A DNA stretch of 64,000 nt from Paraburkholderia kirstenboschensis (GTDB taxonomy: Bacteria; Pseudomonadota; Gammaproteobacteria; Burkholderiales; Burkholderiaceae): contig NZ_CAJHCR010000001.1 in assembly GCF_904848585.1 (NCBI RefSeq), forward strand, positions 434,001 through 498,000, in the 5' to 3' direction. A program made the position numbers and the translations under genes. Of this stretch, positions 55,791 to 64,000 are shown piece after piece. The notes beneath the pieces are model-generated. The model was not told the origin of the DNA and ran no database searches. It saw only the letters and a program-made list of their open reading frames with translations. How positions within the stretch are numbered: position 1 is the stretch's first letter; each line of letters begins with the position of its first letter.

Positions 55791-55861
55791 TCGTTTCACA
55801 GCGTTACGCCAACCGGCGTTCCGCGTGGCGATCAGCTCGCTTGACATTTTCCCGGCTCGGC

Positions 55862-55891
55862 AAAAAGGCGGCATTCGTTTGCCGCTTTTTT
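55862..55891 (+). terminator. Terminator between rpmF and plsX
   Basis: GCGGCA and TGCCGC arms with a six-base loop are followed by six T, about 75 bases after rpmF. It would partly separate L32 expression from the fatty acid genes. Confidence 0.65.
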
Positions 55892-55962
55892 GTGTCGATC
55901 GCAGTTGCAGCTTCAGCGCTTACTGCGATCTCATGCAGAGCGCCTGAAATTCGCCGCACTCC

Positions 55963-57069
55963 ATGACAGTAAAGCTCACGATAGATTGCATGGGAGGCGA
56001 CCACGGCCCGTCCGTGACCGTTCCCGCTGCCGTCAACTTCGTTCGTTCGCATCCCGACGCGCAGTTGCTGCTCGTCGGCATTGAAAGTGCGATTCGTGCG
56101 CAGCTGAAGAAGTTGAAGGCTCAGGACCTGCCGGCGCTGACGGTCGTCTCCGCTTCCGAGATCGTCGCGATGGACGACCCGGTTGAAGTCGCGCTGCGCA
56201 AGAAAAAAGATTCATCCATGCGCGTTGCGCTGAATCGCGTCAAGGAAGGCGAGGCGCAAGCCTGCGTTTCCGCCGGCAACACCGGCGCACTGATGGCGGT
56301 TTCGCGTTATGTGCTGAAAACGCTGTCGGGAATCGAGCGCCCGGCAATTGCGTCCGCCTTGCCGAACCCCAACGGCTACACCATGATGCTCGACCTGGGC
56401 GCCAACGTCGACTGCGAGCCGCAGCATTTGCTGCAATTCGCGGAGATGGGGCACGCGCTCGTGTCGGCGCTCGAAGGCCGCGAGCGGCCCACCATTGGGC
56501 TCCTGAACATCGGCGAAGAAGTCATCAAGGGCAATGACACGATTAAACGCGCCGGGGAGTTGCTGCGTGCGAGCACGCTCAATTTCCACGGCAACGTGGA
56601 AGGCAACGACATCTTCAAGGGCACGGTCGACGTGATCGTGTGCGATGGTTTCGTGGGCAATGTGGCGCTGAAGACCTCTGAAGGTCTCGCGCAAATGCTG
56701 TCGAACATCATCAAGGAAGAGTTCGGGCGTTCGTGGCTCACCAAAGTGATGGCCGTGCTCGCGTTGCCCGTGTTGATGCGCTTCAAGAAGCGTGTCGATC
56801 ATCGGCAATATAATGGTGCAGCGCTGCTCGGCCTGCGCGGACTGGTGATCAAGAGCCACGGCTCCGCGGATGCCTACGCGTTTGAGTGGGCTATCAAACG
56901 CGGGTATGATGCCGTCAAAAACGGCGTGCTGGAGCGCCTTGCGCAAGCGATGGAAGAGAACGCGGGTTCTCTTGAACAGGCAGCGCGCGACGCAAGCGGT
57001 GCGGGTCACGCAAGCCCCATCGCAGGCCAGCCGGCCGAGCCCTACGCTGCGCAATCCTCGAAGGCATAA
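55963..57069 (+). CDS. plsX: Phosphate acyltransferase PlsX
   Basis: PlsX converts acyl-ACP to acyl-phosphate, the first step of glycerolipid assembly with PlsY. The 368-residue product begins [21 protein letters not shown], with segments [51 protein letters not shown] and [19 protein letters not shown], all in family order. Its stop overlaps the fabH start by one base. Confidence 0.96.
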   Translation: MTVKLTIDCMGGDHGPSVTVPAAVNFVRSHPDAQLLLVGIESAIRAQLKKLKAQDLPALTVVSASEIVAMDDPVEVALRKKKDSSMRVALNRVKEGEAQACVSAGNTGALMAVSRYVLKTLSGIERPAIASALPNPNGYTMMLDLGANVDCEPQHLLQFAEMGHALVSALEGRERPTIGLLNIGEEVIKGNDTIKRAGELLRASTLNFHGNVEGNDIFKGTVDVIVCDGFVGNVALKTSEGLAQMLSNIIKEEFGRSWLTKVMAVLALPVLMRFKKRVDHRQYNGAALLGLRGLVIKSHGSADAYAFEWAIKRGYDAVKNGVLERLAQAMEENAGSLEQAARDASGAGHASPIAGQPAEPYAAQSSKA

Positions 57070-58058
57070 TGGCTCAATCGACAATTTATTCCCGCGTCCT
57101 CGGCACCGGCAGCTATCTGCCGCCCGCGCGCGTCACCAATCAGGACCTCGCCGAGCGTCTGGCGAAGCAAGGCGTCGAAACGAGCGACGAGTGGATCGTG
57201 GCCCGCACGGGCATCCATGCACGTCACTTCGCGGATCCCGATGTCACGACCAGCGACCTCGCGAAGTTCGCGTCGCTGCGTGCGATCGAAGCGGCGGACA
57301 TCGACCCGCAATCCATCGATCTGATCATTGTTGCCACTTCCACGCCTGACTTCGTGTTCCCGAGCACGGCGTGCCTGTTGCAAAACAAGCTCGGTATCAA
57401 GAATCACGGCGCGGCTTTCGACGTGCAGGCCGTCTGCTCCGGCTTCGCTTACGCGGTGGCTATGGCGGACAGTCTGATTCGCGGCGGCCAGCATCGCACG
57501 GCGCTCGTCATCGGCGCGGAGACCTTCTCGCGCATTCTCGATTTCAATGACCGCACCACGTGCGTGCTGTTTGGCGACGGCGCCGGCGCGGTGATCCTGC
57601 AGGCGTCGGAAGAGCCGGGCGTACTTGCGAGCGCATTGCACGCAGACGGCAGTCACTCGAACATTCTGTGCACGCCGGGCAACGTGAACGGCGGCGTGAT
57701 CGCCGGCAGCGCTTTCCTGCATATGGACGGGCAGGCGGTGTTCAAGCTGGCTGTCAACGTGCTGGAGAAGGTCGCGGTCGAAGCACTCGAAAAAGCGAAT
57801 CTTTCCGCTGACCAGATCGACTGGCTGATTCCGCATCAGGCCAACATTCGCATCATGCAGAGCACTTGCCGCAAGCTCGGCTTGCCGCAGGAACGCATGG
57901 TCGTCACGGTGGGCGAGCACGGCAATACGTCGGCTGCGTCCATTCCGCTCGCACTCGACGTTGCGGTCCGCGACGGCCGCATCAAGCGCGGCCAGAACGT
58001 GCTGATCGAAGGCGTCGGCGGCGGCTTTACGTGGGGCGCGTCGGTCATTCGCTACTAA
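57069..58058 (+). CDS. fabH: 3-oxoacyl-ACP synthase III (FabH)
   Basis: FabH condenses acetyl-CoA with malonyl-ACP to begin fatty acid chains. The 329-residue product has the catalytic Cys in [13 protein letters not shown], the His in [12 protein letters not shown] and the Asn in [16 protein letters not shown]. Its start overlaps plsX by one base (TAATG), so they are translationally coupled. Confidence 0.97.
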   Translation: MAQSTIYSRVLGTGSYLPPARVTNQDLAERLAKQGVETSDEWIVARTGIHARHFADPDVTTSDLAKFASLRAIEAADIDPQSIDLIIVATSTPDFVFPSTACLLQNKLGIKNHGAAFDVQAVCSGFAYAVAMADSLIRGGQHRTALVIGAETFSRILDFNDRTTCVLFGDGAGAVILQASEEPGVLASALHADGSHSNILCTPGNVNGGVIAGSAFLHMDGQAVFKLAVNVLEKVAVEALEKANLSADQIDWLIPHQANIRIMQSTCRKLGLPQERMVVTVGEHGNTSAASIPLALDVAVRDGRIKRGQNVLIEGVGGGFTWGASVIRY

Positions 58059-58155
58059 GCAGACCGACTTCAGGCGGCGCATTCACGCGCCCTTGCGCCG
58101 CGTGCTTTCCGGCCGCGCGCACCTCACATCTGACTAAATCGATTTTGAGGACGAT

Positions 58156-59091
58156 ATGAAATTTGCGTTCGTTTTTCCCGGACAGGGTTCGCAATCTGTC
58201 GGCATGCTCAACGCGTTCGCCGACCATGCGGTTGTGCGCGAGACAGTTCAGGAAGCGTCCGACGCGCTCAATCAGGACCTCGGCAAGCTGATCGCCGAAG
58301 GTCCGGCCGAAGATCTGAATCTCACTACGAACACACAGCCGGTGATGTTGACCGCGGCATACGCGATCTATCGCGCGTGGCAGCAGGCGGGCGGCCCCGC
58401 GCCGGCAATCGTCGCGGGCCATAGTCTCGGTGAATACACGGCGCTCGTCGCGGCTGGCGCGATCGCGTTTCGCGATGCCGTGCCGCTCGTGCGTTTCCGC
58501 GCCCAGGCGATGCAAACGGCGGTGCCCGTCGGCGAAGGCGGCATGGCGGCGATTCTCGGTCTTGACGACGACACCGTGCGCGCTGTTTGCGCCGAAGCGG
58601 CGGCCACGGGTGTCGTCGAAGCGGTCAATTTCAACGCGCCTGCTCAGGTCGTGATCGCAGGCCACAAGGCAGCGGTCGAAAAGGCCTGTGAATTGGCGAA
58701 GGCGAAGGGCGCAAAGCGCGCGTTGCCGCTGCCGGTATCGGCGCCGTTCCATTCGTCGCTGCTGAAGCCGGCGTCGGATCAATTGCGCGAGTATCTGGCG
58801 AGCGTGAACGTCCAAGTGCCGTCGATTCCGGTCATCAACAATGTCGACGTCGCCATCGTGAACGAGCCGGCGCAGATCAAAGACGCACTGGTGCGTCAGG
58901 CGGCTGGCGCGGTGCGCTGGGTTGAAAGCGTCCAGGCCATGGCGGCTCAAGGGGTTACGCACGTCGTCGAATGCGGGCCGGGCAAGGTCCTTGCGGGCCT
59001 CACGAAGCGTATCGACGGCAATCTCGTCGGCGCGTCCGTGTTCGATCCCGCTTCTCTCGAAGAAACGCTCAAGCTCGTAACGGCAGGCTGA
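58156..59091 (+). CDS. fabD: Malonyl-CoA:ACP transacylase
   Basis: FabD loads malonyl onto acyl carrier protein. The 311-residue product shows FVFPGQGSQSVGM near the start and the catalytic serine elbow GHSLGEY (Ser90), with the second catalytic His in PVSAPFHSSLLKPA. Normal length; it lies between fabH and fabG. Confidence 0.97.
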   Translation: MKFAFVFPGQGSQSVGMLNAFADHAVVRETVQEASDALNQDLGKLIAEGPAEDLNLTTNTQPVMLTAAYAIYRAWQQAGGPAPAIVAGHSLGEYTALVAAGAIAFRDAVPLVRFRAQAMQTAVPVGEGGMAAILGLDDDTVRAVCAEAAATGVVEAVNFNAPAQVVIAGHKAAVEKACELAKAKGAKRALPLPVSAPFHSSLLKPASDQLREYLASVNVQVPSIPVINNVDVAIVNEPAQIKDALVRQAAGAVRWVESVQAMAAQGVTHVVECGPGKVLAGLTKRIDGNLVGASVFDPASLEETLKLVTAG

Positions 59092-59162
59092 GCGCTGCAT
59101 CGCAAAGACCGCAACAGGCATCAGCAATCAATCAGCCCTCCGAAGGGCATTCGGACCGACAG

Positions 59163-59912
59163 ATGGAAAAGAATCTCGACAAGCAGATCGCAATCGTAAC
59201 GGGCGCCTCGCGCGGCATTGGCCGCGCCATCGCCATGGAACTCGCGCGCCAGGGCGCAACGGTGATCGGCACGGCGACCAGCGAAATCGGCGCGGCGGCG
59301 ATCAGCGAAGCGTTCAGCGCGGCCGGCGTGAGCGGACGCGGTGCGGTGCTCGACGTGAACGACGCGGCTGCTGCCGAAGCGCTGATCGAAAGCACGGTGA
59401 AGGAATTCGGCGCGCTGCATGTGCTCGTGAACAATGCCGGCATCACGCAGGACCAGCTGGCCATGCGTATGAAGGACGACGACTGGGACGCAGTGATCGA
59501 CACCAATCTGAAGTCGGTGTTCCGTCTGTCGCGCGCGGTGCTGCGTCCCATGATGAAGGCGAAGGGCGGCCGTATCATCAACATCACGTCGGTGGTCGGT
59601 TCGGCGGGCAACCCTGGCCAGATCAACTACGCCGCGGCGAAAGCGGGCGTGGCCGGCATGACCCGCGCGCTTGCACGCGAGATCGGCAGCCGCGGCATTA
59701 CGGTGAATTGCGTGGCGCCCGGTTTTATCGATACGGACATGACGCGCACGTTGCCGGAAGAGCAGCAAACGGCGCTGAAAACGCAGATTCCGCTGGGCCG
59801 TCTCGGCAGCCCGGAAGATATCGCACACGCTGTTGCATTCCTCGCGTCGCCGCAAGCAGGTTACATCACCGGCACGACGATGCATGTGAACGGCGGAATG
59901 TACATGTCGTAA
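59163..59912 (+). CDS. fabG: 3-oxoacyl-ACP reductase FabG
   Basis: FabG reduces 3-oxoacyl-ACP with NADPH. The 249-residue product has the cofactor motif TGASRGIG near residue 14, LVNNAGITQD, INITSVVGSAGNPGQINYAAAKAG with the catalytic Ser, Tyr and Lys, and the ending TGTTMHVNGGMYMS. The frame is open back into fabD, but the start at 59163 is the family start. Confidence 0.97.
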   Translation: MEKNLDKQIAIVTGASRGIGRAIAMELARQGATVIGTATSEIGAAAISEAFSAAGVSGRGAVLDVNDAAAAEALIESTVKEFGALHVLVNNAGITQDQLAMRMKDDDWDAVIDTNLKSVFRLSRAVLRPMMKAKGGRIINITSVVGSAGNPGQINYAAAKAGVAGMTRALAREIGSRGITVNCVAPGFIDTDMTRTLPEEQQTALKTQIPLGRLGSPEDIAHAVAFLASPQAGYITGTTMHVNGGMYMS

Positions 59913-59959
59913 CCAAATTCGGTTACTATCCGCGCCTTGATGCGTTTGCAAACGCGTAA

Positions 59960-59998
59960 GGCGCATGCCTTGACAGCAACCTGATGCGCCGCTTTTTT
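59960..59998 (+). terminator. Terminator-like hairpin after fabG
   Basis: GGCGCAT and ATGCGCC arms with an 18-base loop are followed by GCTTTTTT. The long loop makes it weaker than usual. It precedes the probable acpP promoter. Confidence 0.5.
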
Positions 59999-60062
59999 GC
60001 CGGGTCAAACCTGATAAAATGCGCGCACCTGTATTTTTGAACTTCTTTCCCTTGGAGGGGTA

Positions 60063-60302
60063 ATGGACAATATCGAACAGCGCGTCAAGAAGATCGTCGC
60101 AGAACAACTGGGCGTGGCCGAAGCGGAAATCAAGAACGAAGCTTCGTTCGTGAACGACCTCGGCGCCGACTCGCTGGACACGGTTGAACTCGTGATGGCC
60201 CTCGAAGACGAATTCGGCATGGAAATTCCGGATGAAGAAGCCGAGAAGATCACCACCGTTCAGCAAGCGATCGACTACGCTCGCGCGAACGTCAAGGCCT
60301 AA
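60063..60302 (+). CDS. acpP: Acyl carrier protein
   Basis: The 79-residue acyl carrier protein with the phosphopantetheine attachment site in [15 protein letters not shown] (Ser37). GGAGG lies a few bases before the ATG. TAAAAT at 60015-60020 is a plausible -10 box for a separate, strong acpP promoter, as expected for this abundant protein. Confidence 0.98.
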
Positions 60303-60457
60303 GGTCATTCGCGCCTGCGTTTGTGCGTTAGCGGCGTATGACGCCCTGCCGTGTCGGTTGCCGACGCCAGCGGGGTTGCCATTTTTTGCTGCGAGGTGTG
60401 CCGTGCAGGAGCCAGCGATGTTGACAGCGCATTTTTCAGCGCGATTGCCGACTTAAC

Positions 60458-60510
60458 AGCCACAGGGTACACAGGGCAGATTCCTGTGGCCGCTGTGGCT
60501 TTTGCTTTTG
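60458..60510 (+). terminator. Nested hairpin between acpP and fabF
   Basis: An outer AGCCACAG/CTGTGGCT stem encloses an inner CACAGG/CCTGTG stem and is followed by TTTGCTTTTG. It probably acts as a partial terminator that lowers fabF expression relative to acpP. Confidence 0.6.
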
Positions 60511-60533
60511 TCATCTATGAAAAAGGGGTTACC

Positions 60534-61772
60534 GTGAGCCGCCGTCGTGTTGTTGTTACAGGCCTGGGGCTGATTTCGCCTGTTGGCAATAATGTTGCCG
60601 ACGGCTGGGCCAATCTGGTCGCCGGCAAGTCGGGTATTGCCAATATTACGAAGTTCGATGCGTCGAACTTCTCGACTCGTTTCGCCGGCGAGGTGAAGGG
60701 CTTCAATATCGAGGACTACATCCCCGGTAAGGAAGCGCGCCACATGGATACGTTCATCCATTACGGCGTGGCTGCCGGCATCCAGGCGATGCAGGACAGC
60801 GGCCTGGAAGTCACCGACGAGAATTCGGAGCGTATCGGCGTCGTGGTCGGTTCGGGCATCGGCGGTCTGCCGATGATCGAGGTCACGCAAACCGAACTGC
60901 TGAATCGCGGCCCGCGCCGCATTTCGCCGTTCTTCGTGCCGGCGTCGATCATCAACATGATCTCCGGGCACCTGTCGATCAAGTTCGGCATCAAGGGTCC
61001 GAATCTCGCCATCGTCACCGCATGTACAACGGGTTTGCACTGTATCGGTGAGGCTTCGCGCCTGATCGAATACGGCGACGCAGACGTGATGATCGCGGGC
61101 GGAGCGGAATCGACGGTGTCGCCGCTCGGTATCGGCGGCTTTGCGGCGGCGCGCGCGCTGTCGCAACGCAATGACGACCCGGCGACGGCAAGCCGTCCGT
61201 GGGACAAGGATCGCGACGGTTTTGTGCTCGGCGAAGGCGCGGGCGTGATGGTGCTCGAAGAGTACGAGCATGCGAAGGCTCGCGGCGCGAAGATTTACGC
61301 CGAAGTCGGCGGCTATGGAATGAGCGGCGACGCCTATCACATGACCGCACCGCTCGAAGACGGCGACGGCGCGCGCCGTTGCATGCTTGCGGCCATGAAG
61401 AACGCGGGCATCAACGCCGATCAGGTCAACTACCTGAACGCGCACGGCACGTCCACGCCGCTCGGCGATCTGGCTGAGACAACCGGCATCAAACGGGCGT
61501 TCGGCGACCATGCCAAAGACATCGTCGTGAATTCGACCAAGTCGATGACGGGTCACCTGCTCGGCGGCGCCGGCGGTCTCGAGTCGGTGTTCACCGTGCT
61601 GGCTGTTCACCATCAGGTGTCGCCGCCCACGATCAACATCTTCAACCAGGATCCCGAGTGCGATCTGGACTACTGTGCCAACACTGCACGGGAGATGAAG
61701 ATCGACGTCGCGCTGAAGAACTCGTTCGGGTTCGGCGGCACGAACGGTACGCTCGTCTTCAAGCGCGCCTGA
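60534..61772 (+). CDS. fabF: 3-oxoacyl-ACP synthase II (FabF)
   Basis: FabF elongates acyl-ACP and governs unsaturated fatty acid balance. The 412-residue product begins [18 protein letters not shown] and has the catalytic Cys in [13 protein letters not shown], and His residues in [13 protein letters not shown] and [15 protein letters not shown]. The start is GTG 60534, because the family N-terminus begins exactly there; the frame runs 61 codons further upstream. Confidence 0.96.
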   Translation: MSRRRVVVTGLGLISPVGNNVADGWANLVAGKSGIANITKFDASNFSTRFAGEVKGFNIEDYIPGKEARHMDTFIHYGVAAGIQAMQDSGLEVTDENSERIGVVVGSGIGGLPMIEVTQTELLNRGPRRISPFFVPASIINMISGHLSIKFGIKGPNLAIVTACTTGLHCIGEASRLIEYGDADVMIAGGAESTVSPLGIGGFAAARALSQRNDDPATASRPWDKDRDGFVLGEGAGVMVLEEYEHAKARGAKIYAEVGGYGMSGDAYHMTAPLEDGDGARRCMLAAMKNAGINADQVNYLNAHGTSTPLGDLAETTGIKRAFGDHAKDIVVNSTKSMTGHLLGGAGGLESVFTVLAVHHQVSPPTINIFNQDPECDLDYCANTAREMKIDVALKNSFGFGGTNGTLVFKRA

Positions 61773-61803
61773 TCCCTCGCAACGGGTGACGCGCCAGCCA
61801 ACG

Positions 61804-61826
61804 GCGCCGGCTTTGCCGGCGCTTTT
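61804..61826 (+). terminator. Rho-independent terminator after fabF
   Basis: GCGCCGGC-TTT-GCCGGCGC followed by TTTT, 32 bases after the fabF stop. It ends the fatty acid operon and argues that the next gene starts downstream of it. Confidence 0.7.
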
Positions 61827-61866
61827 CCGTAATACGGCCATCTCCGAAGGAACGTCACAGCAAATC

Positions 61867-62271
61867 GTGCTGCGGCGTTCCTTCGCGATGCGCGTTGCGT
61901 TGGCTGCTTTCGTGGCGACGGCGTCGTGTGCGGTTTACAGCTGCATGGCGTCGTGGCTCACCGCATGGCAGGCGGTTCCGTTGACGCTTGCCGTGTTTGC
62001 GCTTCTCACGCTTTGCGCGGTGAGGCACGATCGGGCGCAGCCGGTGGCGCTGAAAATTGGACGCGAGGGCATTTCTGTCTGGGGCCGGGCCGGAAATCTG
62101 CTCGTACACGGTCGAATCGCCGGCTGCGCGCACTGGAGCGACCGTTTGCTGGTGCTCGCAGTGACCCCGGACGAAGGCCGCCGGCAAACGCTTCTTGTTC
62201 CCGCCGACACTGTGCCGCCAGCCGTTTTCCGCGAATTGGCGGTGCGCGGGCGGCGCCGCGCCGGCGCGTGA
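61867..62271 (+). CDS. Small membrane protein, YgfX-like
   Basis: About 134 residues with two adjacent hydrophobic segments at the N-terminus (MRVALAAFVATASCAVYSCMASWLTAW and VPLTLAVFALLTLCAV), then a soluble part with WGRAGNLLVHGRIAGCAHWSDRLLVLAV. This two-helix plus beta layout, and position before rpoE, resembles the YgfX family, but similarity is low. I place the start at GTG 61867, after the fabF terminator; ATG 61888 is the alternative, and a GTG at 61786 lies before the terminator hairpin and is unlikely. Confidence 0.6.
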   Translation: MLRRSFAMRVALAAFVATASCAVYSCMASWLTAWQAVPLTLAVFALLTLCAVRHDRAQPVALKIGREGISVWGRAGNLLVHGRIAGCAHWSDRLLVLAVTPDEGRRQTLLVPADTVPPAVFRELAVRGRRRAGA

Positions 62272-62332
62272 CTGTAACGACTGTAACCGCTGTTACCGGG
62301 CGCCATGACCTCCGTAACGTGCCTCGTCGACG

Positions 62333-62358
62333 GGAACGCTACAATGGTGCCCCCGTCA
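62333..62358 (+). promoter_or_regulatory. Candidate sigma-E promoter upstream of rpoE
   Basis: GGAAC (62333-62337), 17 bases, then GTCA (62355-62358) fit the GGAAC-N17-GTC form of sigma-E promoters, suggesting autoregulation. An overlapping sigma-70-like -10 TACAAT is at 62340-62345. Confidence 0.5.
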
Positions 62359-62386
62359 TGCGCCCTATAGTTAACGGATTTATCAG

Positions 62387-62986
62387 GTGAGCGAAAAAGA
62401 AATTGATCAGGTGCTGGTCGAGCGCGTCCAGAAGGGCGACAAGGCCGCCTTCGAGCTTCTGGTCTCCAAATACCACCGCAAAATTCTCCGGCTGATCTCG
62501 CGCCTCGTGCGCGACCCCGCCGAAGTGGAAGACGTTGCGCAAGACGCTTTCATCAAGGCGTATCGGGCGTTGCCGCAATTTCGCGGGGAATCGGCTTTTT
62601 ATACGTGGTTGTACCGGATTGCGGTCAACACGGCAAAGAACTACCTTGCGACCCAGGGTCGGCGTGCGCCGACTTCGACCGAAGCAGATGCTGAAGAAGC
62701 TGAAACTTTCTCGGACGCCGACCAACTAAGGGATATCAACACGCCTGAGTCGATGTTGATGAGCAAGCAGATCGCTGAGACGGTCAATGCTGCAATGGCG
62801 GTTTTACCGGAAGAGCTGCGTACCGCCATTACTCTTCGTGAAATTGAAGGTTTGAGCTACGAGGAAATCGCTGAGATGATGGGCTGCCCAATCGGCACCG
62901 TCAGATCGCGAATTTTCCGCGCTCGCGAAGCCATTGCGGCAAAATTGCGTCCGTTGCTTGACACACCTGAAGGCAAGCGCTGGTAA
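62387..62986 (+). CDS. rpoE: RNA polymerase sigma factor RpoE (sigma-E)
   Basis: The extracytoplasmic stress sigma factor. The 199-residue product begins at GTG 62387 (SEKEIDQVLVERVQKGDKAAFELLV), with region 2 DPAEVEDVAQDAFIKAYRALPQFRGESAFYTWLYRIAVN and region 4 LREIEGLSYEEIAEMMGCPIGTVRSRIFRARE. It is followed by rseA and rseB, its anti-sigma factor and the periplasmic regulator. Confidence 0.97.
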   Translation: MSEKEIDQVLVERVQKGDKAAFELLVSKYHRKILRLISRLVRDPAEVEDVAQDAFIKAYRALPQFRGESAFYTWLYRIAVNTAKNYLATQGRRAPTSTEADAEEAETFSDADQLRDINTPESMLMSKQIAETVNAAMAVLPEELRTAITLREIEGLSYEEIAEMMGCPIGTVRSRIFRAREAIAAKLRPLLDTPEGKRW

Positions 62987-63069
62987 GTGACTAGCGCGCT
63001 GAACGGGGCGCGGGTGCAATATCTGGATTAGTGGTGTCACTACGGGGTCTTTGTAAGATGGGGAGCATC

Positions 63070-63702
63070 ATGGGGTCGGTCTCGATGCAATCGCAAGCCA
63101 GCTCGCGCGGCGAGCGTCTGTCCGCTTTTGTCGACGGTGAGCTGTTCGGCGAAGAGCATCTGAATCTGGACAGGTTTCTGTCCGAGCTGGACGGCGAAGA
63201 TCGCGCCGCGTGGTCCAGCTATCACCTGATCGGCGACGCATTGCGTTCCGACGATCTTGCAGTCGGTTCCGCGGCGAGCAGCGCATTCCTCAGTGGATTT
63301 GCCGCGCGCCTGGAAAGCGAGCCGCATTTGCTCGCGCCCGCAGCCATACCCGTTACGCGCCGTCTGCTGGCGCTGCGTCGCCGGGTGATGCCGGCCTTCG
63401 CGGTGGCTGCCGCGGCCGCCACGCTAACGTGGATAGTCGTGCCGCAACTGCAGGGCGTACCCGGCGGGCCGGGCGCGACGCAGGTCGCTTCGGTTTCCTC
63501 GCACGGCGACGCGGTGCAGAAGGTTGCCATGGCGTCCGTGCCGGGCGCTAATGTCATGCCGGTCGCGCAAGACGCGAATATCATTCGCGACGCGGGTCTC
63601 GACCAGTATCTCGAAGCTCATCAGCAGTTCGCGCAGCAACCCGTCATGCCGGGCTCAATGCCGCTGATTCGCGCTGCTGCAGTCTCTACGCAAGGCCAAT
63701 AG
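63070..63702 (+). CDS. rseA: Anti-sigma-E factor RseA/MucA
   Basis: RseA is an inner-membrane protein that holds sigma-E inactive until cleaved. The 210-residue product starts with the N-terminal RseA domain (RGERLSAFVDGELFGEEHLNLDRFLSEL...AAWSSYHLIGDALRSDD) that binds sigma-E, then a hydrophobic segment (VMPAFAVAAAAATLTWIVV) and a periplasmic part. GGGGAG four bases before 63070 supports this ATG; 63058 is an alternative. Confidence 0.92.
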   Translation: MGSVSMQSQASSRGERLSAFVDGELFGEEHLNLDRFLSELDGEDRAAWSSYHLIGDALRSDDLAVGSAASSAFLSGFAARLESEPHLLAPAAIPVTRRLLALRRRVMPAFAVAAAAATLTWIVVPQLQGVPGGPGATQVASVSSHGDAVQKVAMASVPGANVMPVAQDANIIRDAGLDQYLEAHQQFAQQPVMPGSMPLIRAAAVSTQGQ

Positions 63703-63706
63703 TTTG

Positions 63707-64000
63707 ATGCAGACTCCGCGGTTGAATATAACGACTATCTGGGGGCGGCTGCCGGCATTTCTGTTCTGCGCAGCCGTGTTGTTGTCCGCTACACCGCGGG
63801 TTTTTGCACAAACCGACGATCCGCTCGTCGCCCGCCGCACCGCTGCCGATCTGCTGGATCGCATCCATCAGGCCGCGCAGCAACAGAACTACGAAGGCGC
63901 GTTCGTCTATCAGCGGGGCAATTTCGTCCAGACCTCGCGGATCGCGCACTATGCGACCAAGGCAGACGGCGAATTCGAGCAGTTGGAAAGCCTCGACGGT
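63707..64000 (+). CDS. rseB: Periplasmic sigma-E regulator RseB/MucB, 3' end outside window
   Basis: RseB binds the periplasmic part of RseA and protects it from cleavage until lipid or LPS signals arrive. Only the first 98 residues are present: a signal peptide ending VFAQ, then DDPLVARRTAADLLDRIHQAAQQQNYEGAFVYQRGN, the typical RseB beginning. It starts four bases after the rseA stop. Confidence 0.93.
   Translation, partial: MQTPRLNITTIWGRLPAFLFCAAVLLSATPRVFAQTDDPLVARRTAADLLDRIHQAAQQQNYEGAFVYQRGNFVQTSRIAHYATKADGEFEQLESLDG

Noticed and set aside
61786..61866. GTG 61786 as start of the YgfX-like gene
   Set aside because: The fabF terminator hairpin at 61804-61826 would lie inside the gene, and the extra residues show no similarity.

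Overview
The window is a stretch of a high-GC betaproteobacterial main chromosome, most likely Burkholderiaceae (Paraburkholderia/Burkholderia). This rests on the protein sequences and on gene orders typical of that family: trmD-rplS, a VpsR-type sigma-54 regulator between folA and thyA, moaA-mobA-moeA beside rne-rluC, rpmF-plsX-fabHDG-acpP-fabF, and rpoE-rseA-rseB. No insertion sequence, prophage, integrase, CRISPR array or rRNA operon was seen. Nearly all of it is core genome, dense, with many 1-8 base start/stop overlaps.

Layout. 1-10 kb: end of trmD, rplS, a Nudix CoA pyrophosphatase, a CobD/CbiB-like membrane protein, a minus-strand operon (M48 protease, rsgA, DUF2007 protein), orn, yjgA-mog, pmbA and folA. 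10-20 kb: an 800-base non-coding stretch with facing hairpins, a sigma-54 activator, thyA, a large secreted FecR/DUF6600 protein with tandem repeats, an ArsR-like regulator, a 47-residue lipoprotein, an MFS transporter and a DJ-1/AraC regulator with a His/Pro-rich insert. 20-35 kb: thioesterase, fumC, PLD lipoprotein, BASS and MATE transporters, S4 protein, two small Lys/Ala-rich exported proteins, a UvrD-type helicase, an unrecognised 255-residue protein, AraC regulator with azlCD, and creA. 35-45 kb: two identical tRNA-Asn genes, fdxA, pncB, an orphan LutC-like protein, a NhaD-type antiporter, a 2-hydroxyacid dehydrogenase, rmuC and the molybdenum cofactor operon. 45-54 kb: rne, rluC, HAD phosphatase, Rieske protein, S49 protease, RsmI-like methylase and maf. 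54-64 kb: yceD-rpmF-plsX-fab cluster, a YgfX-like membrane protein and the sigma-E operon, cut inside rseB.

How the parts work together. The fatty-acid block makes and elongates acyl-ACP, with plsX linking it to phospholipid synthesis. rpoE-rseA-rseB is the envelope-stress sensor. moaA, mobA, moeA and the distant mog supply several steps of molybdenum cofactor synthesis. folA and thyA share the folate cycle although a regulator gene separates them. rne, orn and rmuC belong to nucleic-acid turnover. No clearly new multi-gene system was found. The best leads are the hairpins upstream of the sigma-54 regulator, the His-rich insert in the DJ-1/AraC regulator, the FecR/DUF6600 repeat protein, the porin-like mini-lipoprotein, a ThyA with Ala instead of Pro before the catalytic Cys, and hairpins or palindromes in the acpP-fabF, fabG-acpP and rne-rluC spacers.
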